A stretch of DNA of 64,000 bases from Geothrix sp. GTDB taxonomy: Bacteria > Acidobacteriota > Holophagae > Holophagales > Holophagaceae. The stretch spans positions 1 to 64,000 of the forward strand of contig NZ_CP126625.1 in NCBI RefSeq assembly GCF_030219325.1, written 5' to 3'. Both the position numbers and the translations under genes were made by a program. Below the pieces are notes generated by a model. It was not told the origin of the DNA. It saw nothing but the letters and a program-made list of their open reading frames with translations, and did not search any database. Position 1 is the first letter of the stretch. Each line of letters starts with the position of its first letter. Shown in pieces: positions 1 through 11,479 of this stretch.

Positions 1-108
1 GTGCTAGATTGGGTTCCCCCCCGCGAGCCCAGCGTGGACGGAGCGTGCGCGGCACCCTCCGTCACTGTCGCGCGCCCGCGCCTCCGCCCCGCCCCTGCCG
101 GTGAAACC

Positions 109-1488
109 ATGCGCTCCGCCGATCCCACAGCCCTCTGGGACACCATCCGACTGGGCCTGTCCAAGCAGCTGCCCGAGGCCAGCTTCAAGGAGTGGATCGC
201 GCCCTGCGAGCCCCTGAAGGTCGCGGATGGCGCGCTGTGGATCCAGGTCCCCAGCGCGGCCGCCAAGCTCTGGATCGAGCAGCAGCTGCCCGAGGAGTTC
301 AACGACGCCTTGGCCCAGGGGGGCCTGGCGGATCTGCGCCTGGAATTCCACATCAATGGCGCCCCGGCGCTGGAGCCGAAGGCGCCCCCGAAGAAGGCCG
401 CCACCACGGCTTCCGCGGGTCCGGTCGAGACGTCGGTCTCCTTCCCCCACCTCTTCAACCGCTACACGCTGGACCGCTTCGTGGTGGGGCCCGGCAGCCA
501 GCTGGCTTTTGCCGCGGCCAGGGCGGTGGTGGACAGCTTCGGCAAGGCCGCCACGCCCCTCAGCATGAACCCGCTGTTCATCTACGGGGGCGCCGGGCTC
601 GGCAAGACGCACCTGATGGTCGGCATCGGCAAGGGCCTGCTGGAGCGCGATCCCAAGCTGCGCGTGGTCTACCTCAAGGTGGACAACTTCTTCAACGAGC
701 TCACCGTGGCCATCCGGGCCAAGAACACCGAGCCCATGCGGAAGAAATACCAGCAGAACGACGTGCTGCTGCTGGACGACGTGCAGACTCTGGGGAAGAT
801 GGAGCGCACCCAGGAGGAGATCTTCCACATCCTCGAACACCTGCTGCAGCACGGGAAGCAGATCGTCATCACCTCGGACAAGCCCCCCCAGCGGCTGGAG
901 GGCTGCCACGAGCGCCTGATCACGCGCTTCAAGTGGGGCCTGACGGCGGACATCCAGCCCCCGGACTTCGAAACCAGGATCGCGATCCTGAAGAAGAAGC
1001 TGGAGGACGTGGATTTCCGGCACGTCCCCACCATCCCCGAGGACGTCCTCACCTTCATCGCCCACAAGGCGAAGGGCAGCGTGCGCGACCTGGAGGGCTT
1101 CCTCACCCGGGTCATCTTCCAGGCCAGCCTCATCGGGGTGCCCCCCTCGCTGGAGGTGGCCCACGCCGCGTTCCAGGGCCAGAGCGGCGAGGAGCCGACC
1201 GCGCCCGTCCATCCGGATCGCATCTACCGCATGACGGCCGAGACCTTCAATGTGTCCTTCGTGGACCTCATGAAGAAGCGGTCCCGCCAGCAGGCCATCC
1301 TCCTCCCGCGCCAGGTGGCCATGTATCTCGCACGGGAGATCGCCTCCCTGCCCTTCGCGGACATCGGACGGGCCTTCAACATGCACCACTCCACCGTGAT
1401 GAACGCCATTGATTCCGTCCGGGACCGCATGAAGCGCGATCCCGAATTCCACAAGATGGTCCAGGCACTCCTCAACAGCATCCACTGA
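109..1488 (+). CDS. dnaA: Chromosomal replication initiator DnaA
   Basis: DnaA binds DnaA boxes at oriC, melts the duplex and loads the helicase. The 459-residue product has the full architecture: an N-terminal domain I (about 1-75), a variable linker, an AAA+ domain III with Walker A GGAGLGKT at about residues 160-167 and Walker B LLLDD near residue 223, and a C-terminal domain IV with the DnaA signature HHSTVMNAI. The reading frame stays open to a GTG at base 1, but those 36 extra residues are Pro/Arg-rich and unlike any DnaA N-terminus. The ATG at 109 places the conserved LWDTIRLGL segment close to the start, so I prefer it. The true upstream region is outside the window. It is followed by the oriC candidate and dnaN, the usual bacterial order. 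Confidence 0.96.
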   Translation: MRSADPTALWDTIRLGLSKQLPEASFKEWIAPCEPLKVADGALWIQVPSAAAKLWIEQQLPEEFNDALAQGGLADLRLEFHINGAPALEPKAPPKKAATTASAGPVETSVSFPHLFNRYTLDRFVVGPGSQLAFAAARAVVDSFGKAATPLSMNPLFIYGGAGLGKTHLMVGIGKGLLERDPKLRVVYLKVDNFFNELTVAIRAKNTEPMRKKYQQNDVLLLDDVQTLGKMERTQEEIFHILEHLLQHGKQIVITSDKPPQRLEGCHERLITRFKWGLTADIQPPDFETRIAILKKKLEDVDFRHVPTIPEDVLTFIAHKAKGSVRDLEGFLTRVIFQASLIGVPPSLEVAHAAFQGQSGEEPTAPVHPDRIYRMTAETFNVSFVDLMKKRSRQQAILLPRQVAMYLAREIASLPFADIGRAFNMHHSTVMNAIDSVRDRMKRDPEFHKMVQALLNSIH

Positions 1489-1702
1489 TTTGATTGGTAT
1501 TGCGTCCTTATGCACAGACTCGGTCCCGATGGGATCCACAATGCCACCGCCAAGCGGGTTCCGGGGCTCGCCAGACCCGCTGTTCCGCGGGGTTCCAGGG
1601 GCTTTCCACAGCCTGTCCCGGGCAGTGAAACTCCGGTAGGATAGGACTTTGACTCGCCTTTCCACAGGTTGCCCAGGTCCTCAGCATCATCAAGGGTGAT
1701 TC
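1489..1702. other. Candidate oriC in dnaA-dnaN intergenic region
   Basis: This 214-bp spacer holds four same-orientation sequences resembling the DnaA box (TTATNCACA). TTATGCACA at 1508-1516 is a full match to the relaxed consensus. GGATCCACA at 1532-1540 and CTTTCCACA at both 1602-1610 and 1658-1666 each have two mismatches. A short AT-richer stretch begins at the dnaA stop. Position between dnaA and dnaN is a common oriC site. The promoter of dnaN must also lie here. The weaker boxes could be chance, and the window does not show the region upstream of dnaA, which could hold the origin instead. Confidence 0.5.
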
Positions 1703-2836
1703 ATGAATCTTCAGTTACAGGTTTCCAAGGATCGTCTGGACCGGACACTGGGTCTGCTGAAGCATGCCCTCGACCGCCGGGTAACCCTTCCGATCCTTCA
1801 GCACATCCTCGTGGACGTCCGCCCCAAGGAAGTGGTCCTGAAGGCCACGGACATGGAACTGGCCTTCGAGGCCACCGTGCCCGGTGAGGGGCAGGGCGAA
1901 TGGACCATGGCCGTTCCGGGCAAGAAGTTCATCGAGACCGTGCGGGTCTTCCCCGAAGGCATCCTGAGCCTCGAGTGCCCCGACGCCGGTGGCCGCCTCT
2001 GGCTGCGGGCCAAGGGCATGAACTCCGAGCACAACATCCAGCCTGGCGAGGGCTTCCCCGAGCTTCCTGCACCGAGCAAGGAACTTCCGGTGGTGAAGAT
2101 CCCCGTGCTCCGCTTCAAGCGGGCCATCCAGCTGGGTTCCATCGCGGTCAGCAAGGATGCCACCAAGCCCACCCTGTCGGCCGTGCTGGTACACCTGTCC
2201 AAGCACCACGTCCGCGTGGTCTCCACCGATGGCTTCCGCCTCGCGGTGGCCGAGGTGCCCTGCGACACGAAGCTCAAGGATGAGGTCCGCCTCATCGTGC
2301 CCAAGAGGGCCCTGGACCTGATCCCCACGCTGCTGGGCGATGAGGGCGAGGTGGAGCTCTGCTGGGACGGCACGACGCTGTTTCTGGATCAGCCCGGCCT
2401 GAAGTTCAGCACCCGCCTGGTGACCGGCAACTACCCCGCCTACGAGAAGGTGCTACCCGCCGAGTTGCCCAAGCGCGTGATCATGGACCGCGAGGTCTTC
2501 CTGCGAACCCTGCGTTTCGTGGGCCTGAAGAAGGACGACTACAACAAGAACGTGCGGCTGTTCTACGAATTCCCCAACCTCCGCACCGTATTCCAGCACC
2601 CCGACGAGGGCGTGAACCAGGCCACGCTGCCGTTCACGGGCGAGGAGCACCCCTTCGAGCTGGCCTTCAACATCGACTACCTCACGGAGCTGCTGGAGCG
2701 GCTGCCCGGCGAAGAGGTGGTCTACCAGTTCAAGGACGAGGTGGGGCAGGGCGTCTTCATGTCCCCCAGCCTCGAGGACTTCAGCTTCCGCTACGTCCTC
2801 ATGCCCGTCCGCTTCGCCAACAGCGCCACCGCCTGA
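1703..2836 (+). CDS. dnaN: DNA polymerase III beta sliding clamp DnaN
   Basis: The sliding clamp tethers DNA polymerase III to DNA and is the docking ring for replication and repair proteins. At 377 residues it has the usual length and the three-fold repeated clamp fold. Recognisable parts are the N-terminal MNLQLQVSKDRL, the internal RRVTLPILQHILVD segment, the middle-domain region around STDGFRLAVAEV, and a C-terminal end at MPVRFAN close to the typical MPMR terminus. The ATG at 1703 has an AAGGGTG ribosome-binding site 6 bases upstream. It lies 45 bp ahead of gyrB in the same direction, so the two may be co-transcribed. Confidence 0.96.
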   Translation: MNLQLQVSKDRLDRTLGLLKHALDRRVTLPILQHILVDVRPKEVVLKATDMELAFEATVPGEGQGEWTMAVPGKKFIETVRVFPEGILSLECPDAGGRLWLRAKGMNSEHNIQPGEGFPELPAPSKELPVVKIPVLRFKRAIQLGSIAVSKDATKPTLSAVLVHLSKHHVRVVSTDGFRLAVAEVPCDTKLKDEVRLIVPKRALDLIPTLLGDEGEVELCWDGTTLFLDQPGLKFSTRLVTGNYPAYEKVLPAELPKRVIMDREVFLRTLRFVGLKKDDYNKNVRLFYEFPNLRTVFQHPDEGVNQATLPFTGEEHPFELAFNIDYLTELLERLPGEEVVYQFKDEVGQGVFMSPSLEDFSFRYVLMPVRFANSATA

Positions 2837-2878
2837 GCCGCGCTGGAACACCGCACTTCACCGTACCCAACCAAGTGA

Positions 2879-5440
<2,562 letters not shown>

Positions 5441-5468
5441 GCCGTTGTTTTTCAGGCCTGTCGAGCAG

Positions 5469-5484
5469 CGTTCCACGTAGAACA
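5469..5484. promoter_or_regulatory. parS-like palindrome upstream of gyrA
   Basis: The sequence CGTTCCACGTAGAACA matches the ParB-binding consensus TGTTNCACGTGNAACA at all but two positions (base 1 and base 11). It lies in the gyrB-gyrA spacer, about 5.4 kb from dnaA, where origin-proximal parS sites are expected. No parA or parB gene is in the window. It could also be a chance palindrome or an operator for gyrA. Confidence 0.35.
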
Positions 5485-5495
5485 CCGAAGGACAC

Positions 5496-8099
5496 ATGAA
5501 CCAGAACCGAATCGAGCCGCTGGAAATCGAAAAGGAAATGCGGAAGTCCTACCTGGACTACGCCATGAGCGTCATCGTGGGCCGGGCCCTGCCCGACGTC
5601 CGCGACGGCCTGAAGCCCGTCCACCGGCGCGTGCTCTTCGCCATGAAGGAGGCCGGGAACGACTGGAACCGGGCCTACAAGAAGTCCGCCCGCACCGTCG
5701 GCGACGTGATGGGTAAGTACCATCCGCACGGCGACTCGGCCATCTACGACACCCTGGTGCGCATGGCCCAGCCCTTCTCCATGCGCCACGTGCTGGTGGA
5801 TGGCCAGGGCAACTTCGGCTCCATCGACGGCGACTCCGCGGCGGCCATGCGCTACACCGAGGCCCGCCTCTCCCGGCTCGCGGCGGAATTGATGGGCGAC
5901 ATCGACCAGGACACGGTGGATTTCGGGCCCAACTACGACGGCAGCATGGAGGAGCCCCTCGTCCTGCCCTCCCGGTTCCCCAACCTGCTGGTGAACGGCT
6001 CCCAGGGCATTGCCGTGGGCATGGCCACCAGCATCCCTCCCCACAACCTGCGGGAGTGCTGTGGCGCCCTGGTGGACCTCATCGACAATCCGGCCCTGGG
6101 CATGGATGGGTTGATGGCCCACATCAAGGGCCCCGACTTCCCGGGCGGCGGCATGATGCTGGGGACGGAGGGCGTGCTGGATGCCTACCGCACCGGCCGC
6201 GGGCGCTGTGTGGTCCGTGCCAAGTCCCACGTGGAGCAGATCCGGCGGGCAGGGGACCGGGAGCAGATCGTCTTCACCGAGCTGCCCTACCAGGTGAACA
6301 AGTCCACCCTGATCGAGAAGATCGCCGAGCTGGTCCGCGACAAGAAGATCGACGGCATCAGCGACCTGCGGGACGAGTCCGACCGCGAGGGCATCCGCCT
6401 GGTGGTGGAGCTCAAGAAGAACGAGCCCAGCGACATCGTCCTGAACCAGCTCTACCAGCAGACCCAGCTCCAGAACAGCTTCCCCATCACCATGCTGGCC
6501 ATCGTGAACGGCCAGCCCCGCGTCTGCACGCTTCGCGAGATCCTGCAGGAGTTCATCGGCTTCCGCCGCGAGGTGGTCACCCGCCGCACCCTGTTCCAGC
6601 TGCGGAAGGCCGAGGAGCGCCACCACGTCCTCATGGGCCTCAAGATCGCCCTGGATCACCTGGACGCGGTCATCAAGCTCATCCGCGCCGCCAAGAGCCC
6701 CGAAGAAGCCAAGGCCGGCCTCATGGCGGGCGCCTTCGCCACCGCCGCGGCGCTCAAGAAGGATCCCAGCCTCTGCCTGTCGGCCGTGCAGGCCCAGGCC
6801 ATCCTGGACATGCGGCTCCAACGCCTCACCGGTCTGGAGCGGGAGAAGATCCTCGACGAACTGGCCGAGCTCGAAAAGACCATCGCCAAGCTCAAGGCCA
6901 TCCTGGCCGACGAGAGCCTGCTTCTGAAGGTGATCAAGGAAGAGCTGCAGCAGGTGGCCGACCAGTTCGGCAACGACCGCCGCACGGAAATCACCGGGTA
7001 TTCCGGGGAGATCCGGATGGAGGACGTGGTTCCGGACGACCCCATGGTCGTCACCATGTCCAAGGCCGGCTACATCAAGCGCACGGACCTCAACGCCTAC
7101 CGCCGTCAGCGCCGGGGCGGGAAGGGCAAGGTGGGCATGAAGACCAAGGACGAGGATTTCGTCGAGCAGCTCTTCATGACCAAGGCCCACGACACCCTCA
7201 TGGCCTTCACCGACAAGGGCATTGTCTATGCCCTCAAGGTTTACGACCTGCCCGAGGCGGCCGCCTCCACGCGCGGCAAGCACATCCGCAACCTCATCTC
7301 CCTGAAGGACGGGGAGAACGTGGTGACCCTCATGGCCCTGCGGGACTTCCCCGAGGGCGAATACCTGGTCTTCGCCACCAGCGACGGCACGGTGAAGAAG
7401 TCCAGCCTGGCGGCCTACGCCAACATCCGGGCCAACGGCCTCATCGCCCTCAACATCGATGACGACAACCGCCTGGTGACGGTGCGGCGGTCCACGGGCA
7501 CCCAGCAGATCGTCCTGGCCACGGCCCAGGGCAAGGCCATCCGCTTCCCCGAGGAGGACGTTCGGGCCACCGGCCGCGCCACCACCGGCGTCCGGGGCAT
7601 GAAGCTGGCGTCCAAGGACCACATCGTGGATATGGAAGTTGCCGACCCCCTGCCGGACCTGCCGGAGGGCGTGGAGCCCGACGAGAGCACCGAGGACCAC
7701 GGCATGCTGCTGACGGTTTGCGAAAAGGGCTACGGCAAGCGCAGCCTCCTCCAGGACTACCGGCTCCAGGGCCGGGGCGGCACGGGCGTCATCAACATCC
7801 GGGCCGGGGTCCGCAACGGCCAGGTGGTGGGCTTCAAGCTGGTCAAGCCCGGGGAAGGGTGCCTCCTCATCAGCCAGGAGGGCATGGTCATCCGCTTCCT
7901 CATCGACGAGGTCCGCAAGACGGGTCGCAACGCCCAGGGCGTCGGCCTCCTCAAGCTGGCCAGCGCCGAGGACCGCGTGGTGGGTCTGGCCAAGATCGAT
8001 GCCAGCGCCATGGCCCTGGACGAGGAGGACGAGCTGACCGAGGCCGAGCTGGCCCACCCGGGTCCCGACGAGGGTGGCGAGCAGCCCAAGCTGTTGTAG
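5496..8099 (+). CDS. gyrA: DNA gyrase subunit A
   Basis: Breakage-reunion subunit of gyrase. The 867-residue protein has the N-terminal winged-helix/tower domain with the catalytic tyrosine in [10 protein letters not shown]. The quinolone-resistance region reads [19 protein letters not shown], with the wild-type serine and aspartate at the positions equivalent to E. coli Ser83 and Asp87, so no target-site resistance mutation is visible there. The C-terminal beta-pinwheel carries the GyrA-box QRRGGKG, which marks a true gyrase rather than topoisomerase IV. The C-terminus is acidic. The ATG at 5496 has GAAGGA upstream. Transcription ends at a strong palindromic terminator 16 bp downstream. Confidence 0.97.
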   Translation: MNQNRIEPLEIEKEMRKSYLDYAMSVIVGRALPDVRDGLKPVHRRVLFAMKEAGNDWNRAYKKSARTVGDVMGKYHPHGDSAIYDTLVRMAQPFSMRHVLVDGQGNFGSIDGDSAAAMRYTEARLSRLAAELMGDIDQDTVDFGPNYDGSMEEPLVLPSRFPNLLVNGSQGIAVGMATSIPPHNLRECCGALVDLIDNPALGMDGLMAHIKGPDFPGGGMMLGTEGVLDAYRTGRGRCVVRAKSHVEQIRRAGDREQIVFTELPYQVNKSTLIEKIAELVRDKKIDGISDLRDESDREGIRLVVELKKNEPSDIVLNQLYQQTQLQNSFPITMLAIVNGQPRVCTLREILQEFIGFRREVVTRRTLFQLRKAEERHHVLMGLKIALDHLDAVIKLIRAAKSPEEAKAGLMAGAFATAAALKKDPSLCLSAVQAQAILDMRLQRLTGLEREKILDELAELEKTIAKLKAILADESLLLKVIKEELQQVADQFGNDRRTEITGYSGEIRMEDVVPDDPMVVTMSKAGYIKRTDLNAYRRQRRGGKGKVGMKTKDEDFVEQLFMTKAHDTLMAFTDKGIVYALKVYDLPEAAASTRGKHIRNLISLKDGENVVTLMALRDFPEGEYLVFATSDGTVKKSSLAAYANIRANGLIALNIDDDNRLVTVRRSTGTQQIVLATAQGKAIRFPEEDVRATGRATTGVRGMKLASKDHIVDMEVADPLPDLPEGVEPDESTEDHGMLLTVCEKGYGKRSLLQDYRLQGRGGTGVINIRAGVRNGQVVGFKLVKPGEGCLLISQEGMVIRFLIDEVRKTGRNAQGVGLLKLASAEDRVVGLAKIDASAMALDEEDELTEAELAHPGPDEGGEQPKLL

Positions 8100-8115
8100 C
8101 CGACGGTCCTTTCGT

Positions 8116-8159
8116 CTAACGCAAAGCGGTGCGGACCTGTCCGCGCCGCTTTGCGTTAG
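8116..8159. terminator. Bidirectional hairpin terminator between gyrA and convergent gene
   Basis: A near-perfect 44-nt palindrome: outer arms CTAACGCAAAGCGG and CCGCTTTGCGTTAG (14 bp), then a T/G wobble and inner arms GCGGAC and GTCCGC. It sits just after gyrA and contains the stop codon (8156-8158) of the convergent minus-strand gene. The stem is symmetrical, so it can serve both directions. There is no long T-run on either side. Confidence 0.75.
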
Positions 8160-8587
8160 AGGTAGGGCGCCCAGTCCCCATCCCGGATCTCCACCGCTTC
8201 CCGCTCCAGCCGGGGGAGGCGTTCCACATGGAACACATAGGCCCAGGCGTGGTACCTTTGGCCCCCCTCCAGGACCACGGGCAGGATCTCCCGGGTGAAG
8301 AGCCCCTCCTCCACGCCCTCCAGGGGGTCGAGGTCCGCCAGGGCGGAATCGAGGTCGGCGAGGTCCTCGTAGCCCACGAAATCGCCCCGCACCCAGCCGG
8401 GACCGGAGGGCGGGGCGCCGGGTTCCGTCCCGGGCACCAGGGCAGGGTAGCCCGCCGGGAGGTGGAACAACCGCCCCGCCACCCAGGCCCGGGTGAGGCC
8501 TTCCGGGTGCGTGCGCTGCAGCCAGGCGTGGTTCGACCCACCCTCCCGCAGCGTTCCATAGACGAACAGCCCATCGGCCTCGGCCAT
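8156..8587 (-). CDS. Gamma-glutamylcyclotransferase (AIG2-like) family protein
   Basis: Small protein of the gamma-glutamylcyclotransferase/AIG2 fold, whose members release 5-oxoproline from gamma-glutamyl amines or remodel gamma-glutamyl peptides. The N-terminal signature LFVYGTLREGG (about residues 7-17) is the substrate-binding loop of the family. An acidic DPLEGVEEG segment near residue 85 contains the likely catalytic glutamate. There is no signal peptide, so it is cytoplasmic. Two adjacent ATG codons (8590, 8587) follow a GGGGGG ribosome-binding site; the second has the better spacing. The real substrate cannot be told from sequence. It is convergent with gyrA, and its stop codon lies within the shared terminator. 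Confidence 0.82.
   Translation of the reverse strand: MAEADGLFVYGTLREGGSNHAWLQRTHPEGLTRAWVAGRLFHLPAGYPALVPGTEPGAPPSGPGWVRGDFVGYEDLADLDSALADLDPLEGVEEGLFTREILPVVLEGGQRYHAWAYVFHVERLPRLEREAVEIRDGDWAPYL
8220..8235. promoter_or_regulatory. Second parS-like palindrome, inside the cyclotransferase gene
   Basis: CGTTCCACATGGAACA differs from the ParB-binding consensus TGTTNCACGTGNAACA at two positions (bases 1 and 9). It falls in coding sequence, which is common for genuine parS sites. With the 5469 site it makes a pair within 8.3 kb of dnaA. Either could be fortuitous. Confidence 0.3.
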
Positions 8588-8599
8588 CATGCCCCCCTA

Positions 8600-8634
8600 A
8601 AAACATACCGCCAAAACGCGAGGCGTCTTGGCGG
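8600..8634 (-). terminator. Rho-independent terminator of glyA
   Basis: On the minus strand the stem CCGCCAA (with a mismatch, then ACGC) loops over CTC and closes with GCGT and TTGGCGG, and is followed by TATGTTTTT. It lies 20 bp past the glyA stop, as expected for a glyA terminator. The GGCGTCTTGGCGG arm resembles the octamer units of the palindrome at 37478-37555. Confidence 0.75.
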
Positions 8635-8654
8635 CGGGAGGAGGTCGAAACGGG

Positions 8655-9893
8655 TTATTCGGGGATCGGGAACTGGTCGGTCAGGTGGAAGACCTCCTGG
8701 CGGACCCGGGCGAAGGTGCTCTCGTCGGCCCGGTGGCGCAGCGTCACGTCGAAGAAGCGGGCGATCTGATCCATCTCCTCCTCCTTCATGCCCCGGGTGG
8801 TGAGGGCGGGGCTGCCCAGACGGATGCCGGAAGGCTTGAGGGGAGGGTTGGGGTCGAAGGGGATGCCGTTTTTGTTGGTGGTCATGCCGGCGCGGTGGAG
8901 GCAGTCCTCGGCCTCGTGGCCCAGCAGGCCGTGGTCGCGCAGGTCCACCAGGAAGAGGTGGTTGTCCGTGCCGCCGCTGACGATGCGCCAGCCGCGCTCC
9001 TGGAGGCCCTTGGCCAGGGCGTGGGCATTGCGGATCACCTGCCCACTGTAGGCCTTGAAATCAGGCTGTTGGATCTCGTGGAGGGCCACTGCCTTGGCGG
9101 CGATGACGTGCATGAGGGGGCCGCCCTGGACGCCGGGGAAGACGGCGCGGTCGAGATCCTTGGCGTATTGGGACTTGCAGAGGATCATGCCGCCGCGGGG
9201 GCCGCGCAGGGTCTTGTGGGTGGTGGTGGTGACATAATCCGCGTGGGGCACGGGGTTCGGGTGGTGTCCGGTGGCGACCAGGCCGGCGATGTGGGCCATG
9301 TCCACCATCAGCAGGGCGCCCACCTCGTCGCAGATCTCGCGGAAGCGCTTGAAGTCCCAGGTGCGGCTGTAGGCGGAGGCGCCCACCACGATCATCTTGG
9401 GGCGGTGCTGCAGGGCCAGGGCGCGGACTTCGTCCATGTCCACCCGCTCGTCCTCCTGGCGCACGTGGTAGGGCACGAACTTGTAGAGGATGCCGGAGCT
9501 GTTCAGGGGGTGGCCGTGGGTGAGGTGGCCGCCGTGGGCGAGGTCGAGGCCCATGACCGTGTCGCCGGGCTTCAGGGCCGCGAGGTAGACGGCCATGTTG
9601 GCCTGGGCGCCACTGTGGGGCTGCACGTTGGCATGCTCGGCGCCGAAGATCTGCTTGGCGCGGTCGCGGGCCAGGTTCTCGATGATGTCCACCTGGCTGC
9701 AGCCGCCGTAGTAGCGCTTGCCCGGGTAGCCTTCTGCGTACTTGTTGGTGAAGTGGGAGCCCATGGTTTGCATGACGGCGCGGGAGGCGTAGTTCTCCGA
9801 GGCGATGAGTTCCAGGTGGTGCCGCTGGCGCTGGACCTCCAGCTCCAGGGCCTGGAACACAGCGGGGTCGGAGGTTCGGATCACTTCATACAT
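8655..9893 (-). CDS. glyA: Serine hydroxymethyltransferase
   Basis: PLP enzyme interconverting serine and glycine while charging tetrahydrofolate with a one-carbon unit. It is central to purine, thymidylate and methionine synthesis. The 412-residue length is typical. Conserved blocks are [12 protein letters not shown] near residue 30, [11 protein letters not shown], the PLP-binding lysine in [14 protein letters not shown] (about residue 225), and a C-terminal [14 protein letters not shown]. The ATG at 9893 has GGAG eight bases upstream. It is divergent from purB across a 118-bp spacer, so both promoters lie there; the pairing makes sense because purine synthesis consumes its one-carbon units. 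Confidence 0.97.
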   Translation of the reverse strand: MYEVIRTSDPAVFQALELEVQRQRHHLELIASENYASRAVMQTMGSHFTNKYAEGYPGKRYYGGCSQVDIIENLARDRAKQIFGAEHANVQPHSGAQANMAVYLAALKPGDTVMGLDLAHGGHLTHGHPLNSSGILYKFVPYHVRQEDERVDMDEVRALALQHRPKMIVVGASAYSRTWDFKRFREICDEVGALLMVDMAHIAGLVATGHHPNPVPHADYVTTTTHKTLRGPRGGMILCKSQYAKDLDRAVFPGVQGGPLMHVIAAKAVALHEIQQPDFKAYSGQVIRNAHALAKGLQERGWRIVSGGTDNHLFLVDLRDHGLLGHEAEDCLHRAGMTTNKNGIPFDPNPPLKPSGIRLGSPALTTRGMKEEEMDQIARFFDVTLRHRADESTFARVRQEVFHLTDQFPIPE

Positions 9894-10011
9894 GGCGGGG
9901 GCTCCCGGGTGATGCCCCTATCCTAGCGGCTGGGGGCCTTTGCGGGGCGCGCTGTTCGTGAGCGGGATCACAGGTCGGCGGCGTGTGAGACACTGGAGGG
10001 CCGGAGTTCTC

Positions 10012-11463
10012 ATGCCCTTCCTGCCGCCCCACGATGGTCCCGAACTGGAGCGATTCGAGCATCCCCTGGCCAGCCGCTATGCCAGCAAGGCCATGGTGCG
10101 CCTGCTCTCGCCCCTCTACCGCCAGCGCGTGTGGCGGCGCCTCTGGATCGCCCTGGCCGAATCCGAGTCCGAGCTGGGTCTGCCCGTGACGGCCGCGCAG
10201 ATCGCCGAGCTGAAGGCCAGCCAGGACGACGTGGATTTCGACGCCATCGCGCGCCACGAAGCCGCCCTGCGCCACGACGTGATGGCCGCCATCCACGCCT
10301 GGGGCGAGCAGGCGCCGGGCGCGCGGCCCATCATCCACCTGGGGGCCACCAGCTGCTTCGTCACGGACAACGGCGACCTGCTCATCACCCAGGAGGCGCT
10401 GCAGCTGCTGCGCCGCCGCCTGCAGGACGTGCTCGCCGCCCTGGCGGCCTTTGCGGCCCAGTGGCAGGATCAGCCCACCCTGGGCTTCACCCACTTCCAG
10501 CCCGCCCAGCCCACCACCGTGGGCAAGCGGGCCTGCCTGTGGCTGCAGGATCTCCTCCTCGATCTGGAGGACCTGGACCACGTCATCGCCACCACCCCGG
10601 TCCGCGGCGTGAAGGGCGTGACCGGCACCCAGGCCACCTTCCTGGAATTGTTCGAAGGGGATGGCGCCAAGGTCGAGGAGCTGGAGCGGCGCTTCTGCGC
10701 CAAGGTGGGCTTCCCCGCGATCCCCGTCTGTGGCCAGACGGCCACGCGCAAACTGGAAGACCGCGTCGGCCAGGTGCTCTGCGGCATCGCCGCCAGCGCC
10801 TCCAAGTTCGCCTGCGACCTGCGCCTGCTCCAGCATTTGAAAGAGGTGGAGGAACCCTTCGAGACCAAGCAGATCGGCTCGTCGGCCATGCCCTACAAGC
10901 GCAACCCCATGCGCAGCGAGCGCATCAACAGCCTGGCGCGCTTCGTCCTGGGGCTCATGCCCAGCAGCTACCAGACCACGGCCACCCAGTGGATGGAGCG
11001 CACCCTGGATGACTCGGCCCATCGCCGCCTCACCATCAGCCAGGGCCTGCTGGCGGTGGACGCCATCCTGGTGCTGCTCAAGAACGTGGCCTCGGGGCTG
11101 GTGGTGAACCCCCGGATGATCGAGGCCCGCCTCATGAGCGAGCTGCCCTTCATGGCCGCCGAGGTGATGCTCATGGAGGGCGTGAAGCGCGGTGGGGATC
11201 GGCAGGACCTGCACGAGGCCTTCCGCGTGGCCTCCCTGGAGGCCGGCCGGCGCATCAAGCAGGAGGGGCGTCCCAACGAGCTGCTCTCTCTGCTGGCGGC
11301 GGATCCCGCCTGGGCCATGGACGAGGCCGAGCTGACCACCCTCCTGGATGCCGCCCGGTTCACGGGCCGGGCCGGCGAGCAGGTGCGCCAGTTCCTGGCC
11401 GGCCCCGTGGCCGGGGCCCTGAAGGGCCATGTCCCGGCGGACGAAGCCGCCGTCCGCGTCTGA
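10012..11463 (+). CDS. purB: Adenylosuccinate lyase
   Basis: Fumarase/aspartase-superfamily lyase acting twice in purine synthesis: SAICAR to AICAR plus fumarate, and adenylosuccinate to AMP plus fumarate. The 483-residue product has the three superfamily regions: HLGATSCFVTDN (about residue 105), the THFQPAQPTTVGKR block, and the signature loop GSSAMPYKRNPMRSE near residue 290. Its length and loop wording match the larger, eukaryote-like PurB branch. The ATG at 10012 is preceded by CCGGAG; the frame is open further upstream, but those residues (Arg-rich) are not family-like. The next gene follows after 16 bp. Confidence 0.93.
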   Translation: MPFLPPHDGPELERFEHPLASRYASKAMVRLLSPLYRQRVWRRLWIALAESESELGLPVTAAQIAELKASQDDVDFDAIARHEAALRHDVMAAIHAWGEQAPGARPIIHLGATSCFVTDNGDLLITQEALQLLRRRLQDVLAALAAFAAQWQDQPTLGFTHFQPAQPTTVGKRACLWLQDLLLDLEDLDHVIATTPVRGVKGVTGTQATFLELFEGDGAKVEELERRFCAKVGFPAIPVCGQTATRKLEDRVGQVLCGIAASASKFACDLRLLQHLKEVEEPFETKQIGSSAMPYKRNPMRSERINSLARFVLGLMPSSYQTTATQWMERTLDDSAHRRLTISQGLLAVDAILVLLKNVASGLVVNPRMIEARLMSELPFMAAEVMLMEGVKRGGDRQDLHEAFRVASLEAGRRIKQEGRPNELLSLLAADPAWAMDEAELTTLLDAARFTGRAGEQVRQFLAGPVAGALKGHVPADEAAVRV

Positions 11464-11479
11464 GATCGAAAGGTATTCC

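Noticed and set aside
1-108. In-frame GTG extension of dnaA
   Set aside because: The extra 36 residues are Pro/Arg-rich and unlike DnaA domain I; the ATG at 109 gives the conserved N-terminus. It may still be the start used in an automated annotation.
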